From the NCBI GenBank assembly GCA_910578365.1, contig CAJTRC010000016.1:1-35015 (forward strand): a stretch of DNA of 35,015 bases, in the 5' to 3' direction. Of the stretch, positions 32,621 through 35,015 are shown piece by piece. The notes under the pieces are model-generated. The model did no database searches, had not been told where the DNA came from, and was given only the letters and a program-made list of their open reading frames with translations. A program made the translations under genes and the position numbers. The stretch's first letter is position 1. Each line of letters starts with the position of its first letter. The DNA is from an uncultured Muribaculaceae bacterium (lineage in GTDB: Bacteria > Bacteroidota > Bacteroidia > Bacteroidales > Muribaculaceae).

Positions 32621-33586
32621 TTATTCTATCCAGTTCCGGTTATAAATTTTACGGTGCTGAGTGCTGCGCTTGAGTGAATCCTTTTTAGGCACACGCACTT
32701 TATAGGTTTTGGCAGCCTTGTTGGTTAGTTTTTTGGCTCTAATCCATGGATTTTCCTCGCGCAGCTGCGCATAGCTTATGCCATGGTCGGCCGCCCACTG
32801 GGGCCAGCTCTCCACAGGGCCGTTCACTTCCACCTCGTTGCATTCCACCGGCATATACAGCTGGTTGGCGGTGAGGTTGAATCCGAACGCACGCGGATTC
32901 TCGAATATGGCCTTGGTTGCCATGATGCGAAACACATAGCGCGAGGTTTCCTCGTTGAGGTAAAGGTCGAAGGCATCGCCGCCGGCCTGGGCGTCGAGTT
33001 CGTTTGTTATACGGGCAGGGCCGGCGTTGTAGGCGGCCATGGCCGAGGCCCAGTCGCCGTATTGGTTCTTATACCTTTTCAGATATCGGCACGCTGCGGC
33101 GGTGGCTTTCTGGATATTGTAGCGCTCGTCGACTTCGTCGCTTACTTCCAGGCCGTATTGCTTGGCAGTGGCGGGCATGAACTGCCAAATGCCGCCGGCT
33201 TTGGCCGGAGAGAGTGCCCGCGGATTGAGCGAGCTTTCCACACAGGCCAGATAGATAATGTCATCGGGCATACCGTTTGTCTTCAGTATCGGCGCGATTA
33301 CCGGAAATAGTTTGTTGGCCCGCTTGAGCATCAGCATGGTGGCGCCGTGGGTATAGGCCATGGAAGTGAGTTCGCGGTCGAAGCGCTCGTACATGTCCAC
33401 ACGGTCGAGGTCGATTTTTTCGCCGCATAGTGTGTACAATGCGGGTATCTGCGGGTTAACCACAGTAGAGAATTCATTTGCCGGAGCCGCCGGTACGGGT
33501 TCGGCGAGGGTGTCGTTCGATGTGGTCAGCATAAATGCCAGACCTATTATTGCGGTAGCGCCTATGGCGCCGAGGTATCTTTTCAT
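32621..33586 (-). CDS. Lytic murein transglycosylase (SLT domain, MltD-like)
   Basis: A 321-residue exported protein. An N-terminal hydrophobic segment (about 5-22) acts as signal peptide or anchor; the SLT domain starts near 100 with the catalytic Glu117 in CVESSLNPRA, then SPAKAGGIWQFMPATAKQYGL and AMAAYNAGPARI. The C-terminal part (WPQWAADHGISYAQLREENPW and following) looks like a weak LysM-type peptidoglycan-binding module. It cuts glycan strands of peptidoglycan to 1,6-anhydro products in the periplasm. It sits between the sorting-domain gene (49 nt upstream) and uvrA (4 nt downstream). Confidence 0.92.
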   Translation of the reverse strand: MKRYLGAIGATAIIGLAFMLTTSNDTLAEPVPAAPANEFSTVVNPQIPALYTLCGEKIDLDRVDMYERFDRELTSMAYTHGATMLMLKRANKLFPVIAPILKTNGMPDDIIYLACVESSLNPRALSPAKAGGIWQFMPATAKQYGLEVSDEVDERYNIQKATAAACRYLKRYKNQYGDWASAMAAYNAGPARITNELDAQAGGDAFDLYLNEETSRYVFRIMATKAIFENPRAFGFNLTANQLYMPVECNEVEVNGPVESWPQWAADHGISYAQLREENPWIRAKKLTNKAAKTYKVRVPKKDSLKRSTQHRKIYNRNWIE

Positions 33587-33635
33587 TGTTGATGCTATAG
33601 GTTGATGTATTTGAGGCTGTGTATGCCGCTGTGGC

Positions 33636-34961
33636 TTACTCCCCGTCGGCAGCGGTGCTGCTGTTGCCGTGGTAGCCTATGATGTTGATGTCGCCGCTGA
33701 GTTTGTACTGCTTGCCGTCGGAGCCCTCGGCGCGTATCACATAGTAGTATGTGCCTGCGGGCACATATTTGCCGCCATACTTGCCGTCCCAGCCTATGGC
33801 AGGGTCTGTGGTGTTGAACAGCTCGGTGCCCCACTTGTTGAAGATATGGCACTCGTAGTCGATAAGCGATTTGTAGCTTACCCGCCACTCGTCGTTTACG
33901 CCCGGCGAGGTAAAGGGTGTGAACGCGTTGGGGCATCGCAGTGCCGACTCTCCGACGAACACCTCGTAGGTCTGTCCTATATATTCGCATCTGCCTTCGG
34001 CGTTGTCGGCTATAAAACGTACGTAGTGGGTACCTTGTTCGCGGAAGGTGTGCTCTATCTGCAGTTCGTTATAGCTGTAGTCGACAATACCGAATTCGGG
34101 GTCGTCGGAAATCTGCCACTCGCGGTACATCGCGGCATCGCTTACAACTGCGGTGAAAGTGATTTCGCATGGAGCGCTTCCGCCGAGTCCGTCGCTGTCT
34201 TTCTGCTCGTTTGGCACATCGCGTTCGGTCTGCACGGCAGTGGTTTCGGCCGCAACGGCTATAGTCTGCCAGCGGTCGGAGGTCACTTGCTGCAACTGAT
34301 CCCACTCGCGCAGAAATCGGTCGCCGCTTATACGGAAGTCGGTGTCGCATAGCGGAGCCTCCACCGCTACTACGCTCTGCAGATAAGGTATCTGCACTGA
34401 AGTTACCACGGGCTGATATTGAGCACTGTTTTCGTCATAGCGCAGTGTGGTATATTCTATCTCTATTTCGCGGCTGAGCTCCTCCGGTCTGCCGTTGATT
34501 GTATAATACAATATGCGGTCGCCCTGCCCTACGGGCTGCAGCGAAGTGCGGTCGCAGTCCTGTTCAGCAGCGAATCCCAGACTCTGAAGTTCCAGACGGT
34601 GGTTGGCGTAGTTCACAAACCAGTAATAATGACTGATTCCTGCCACAGTGACCACCAGACCTGTATCATCGCCGCCAAGGGTTACAATCCAGTCGTTGCC
34701 CTCGTGGCGCACATCACTTATATCCTCGGCGTAAGCAGCGCCGAGATTGCTGAAACGCTGCCAGTTTACCGGTGAGGATGAGCTGTAGCGCAGCTCCACA
34801 CCCTGTGTCGACGGCAATACATATATGCCGCCATCAAGTCCGGTCGATGCCGCGGCGTCAATTTTTACGGCAGGCAGACCTGAAGGCAGGCTCAGTTGCG
34901 CCATCGCGGCCGACGGGCAAAATACAACGGCTGTGAATATAATAGCAGGAAATTTCTTCAT
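33636..34961 (-). CDS. T9SS type-B sorting-domain (gliding-motility-associated C-terminal) surface protein
   Basis: A 441-residue exported protein. Signal peptide about 1-22 (MKKFPAII...AAMAQ). The middle has beta-rich stretches and a PKD-like segment (FTAVVSDAAMYREWQISDDP, EHTFREQGTHYVRFIA). Residues 342-429 form the type-B sorting domain: CPNAFTPFTSPGVNDEW, FNKWGTELFN, WDGKYGGKYVPAGTYYYVI and LSGDINII. It should be exported by the T9SS and kept at or beyond the cell surface. A 12-residue hydrophilic tail follows the domain, where most homologues end. The start at 34961 is set by the promoter; an in-frame upstream Met lies before the -7 box. The function of the cargo part is unknown. Confidence 0.85.
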   Translation of the reverse strand: MKKFPAIIFTAVVFCPSAAMAQLSLPSGLPAVKIDAAASTGLDGGIYVLPSTQGVELRYSSSSPVNWQRFSNLGAAYAEDISDVRHEGNDWIVTLGGDDTGLVVTVAGISHYYWFVNYANHRLELQSLGFAAEQDCDRTSLQPVGQGDRILYYTINGRPEELSREIEIEYTTLRYDENSAQYQPVVTSVQIPYLQSVVAVEAPLCDTDFRISGDRFLREWDQLQQVTSDRWQTIAVAAETTAVQTERDVPNEQKDSDGLGGSAPCEITFTAVVSDAAMYREWQISDDPEFGIVDYSYNELQIEHTFREQGTHYVRFIADNAEGRCEYIGQTYEVFVGESALRCPNAFTPFTSPGVNDEWRVSYKSLIDYECHIFNKWGTELFNTTDPAIGWDGKYGGKYVPAGTYYYVIRAEGSDGKQYKLSGDINIIGYHGNSSTAADGE

Positions 34962-34966
34962 CAGTA

Positions 34967-34997
34967 CAAAGTTAATAAAAAACATGCTATTTACAAA
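34967..34997 (-). promoter_or_regulatory. Consensus promoter of the type-B sorting-domain gene
   Basis: Minus strand TTTG (34997-34994), 19 nt, TAACTTTG (34974-34967), a perfect consensus. Only 5 nt (TACTG) lie between the box and the ATG at 34961, so the mRNA should have little or no leader. It also drives the lytic transglycosylase and uvrA. Confidence 0.72.
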
Positions 34998-35015
34998 ACG
35001 GCTTTACTCTTTTTA

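Noticed and set aside
1..35015. CRISPR array, insertion sequence, prophage or integrase
   Set aside because: No regularly spaced direct repeats, transposase, recombinase or phage structural protein was found on either strand.

Overview
The window reads as a stretch of core chromosome from a member of the Bacteroidales, most likely a gut Muribaculaceae-type bacterium. The phylum is supported by repeated promoters of the Bacteroidetes form (TTTG or TTG, 19-22 nt, TAnnTTTG), by the lack of strong Shine-Dalgarno sites, and by lineage-typical genes: PorQ and two C-terminal sorting-domain proteins of the type IX secretion system (T9SS), a PPi-dependent phosphofructokinase, a FadL-like porin, a choloylglycine-hydrolase-family enzyme and a type I pullulanase. 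The family-level placement is an inference from protein flavour only. There is no prophage, transposase, integrase or CRISPR array.

Layout. 1-245: a large imperfect palindrome and a leftward promoter, no gene. 246-2550: divergent CPBP membrane protease and outer-membrane porin-like protein. 2626-9789: envelope and housekeeping genes on the plus strand (PASTA protein, RluD-type pseudouridine synthase, acyltransferase, membrane metallophosphoesterase, a shortened HPPK-like protein, PriA). 9861-13459: ftsY, rimO, isochorismate synthase and a small orphan membrane protein. 13480-13804: a second small membrane protein and tRNA-Gly(CCC) on the minus strand. 13887-19492: lepA, kdsB, an M16 homologue without its zinc motif, and pfp, closed by a strong terminator. 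19747-24285: fadL-like gene, then porQ-cmk-ispH-exonuclease, the last three overlapping. 24437-25945: glutamine synthetase (minus). 26141-28532: a 103-residue protein made of a signal peptide plus a T9SS sorting domain, then pullulanase. 28653-34961: choloylglycine hydrolase family protein, uvrA, lytic transglycosylase and a type-B sorting-domain protein, all minus.

How the parts relate. PorQ belongs to the T9SS cell-surface attachment machinery; the mini protein at 26141 and the protein at 33636-34961 look like substrates of that system. KdsB, the acyltransferase, the lytic transglycosylase and the PASTA protein serve the envelope. FtsY, LepA, RimO, RluD and tRNA-Gly serve protein synthesis and targeting; PriA and UvrA serve DNA replication restart and repair. 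Pullulanase and PPi-PFK fit a glycan-fermenting gut lifestyle.

The most interesting points are the cargo-less sorting-domain protein, three genes whose -7 promoter box lies only 3-5 nt before the start codon and so predict leaderless or nearly leaderless mRNAs, the palindrome at 34-142, and several enzymes with altered catalytic motifs (M16 homologue, acyltransferase, HPPK-like protein). I did not find a clear, wholly new multi-gene system.
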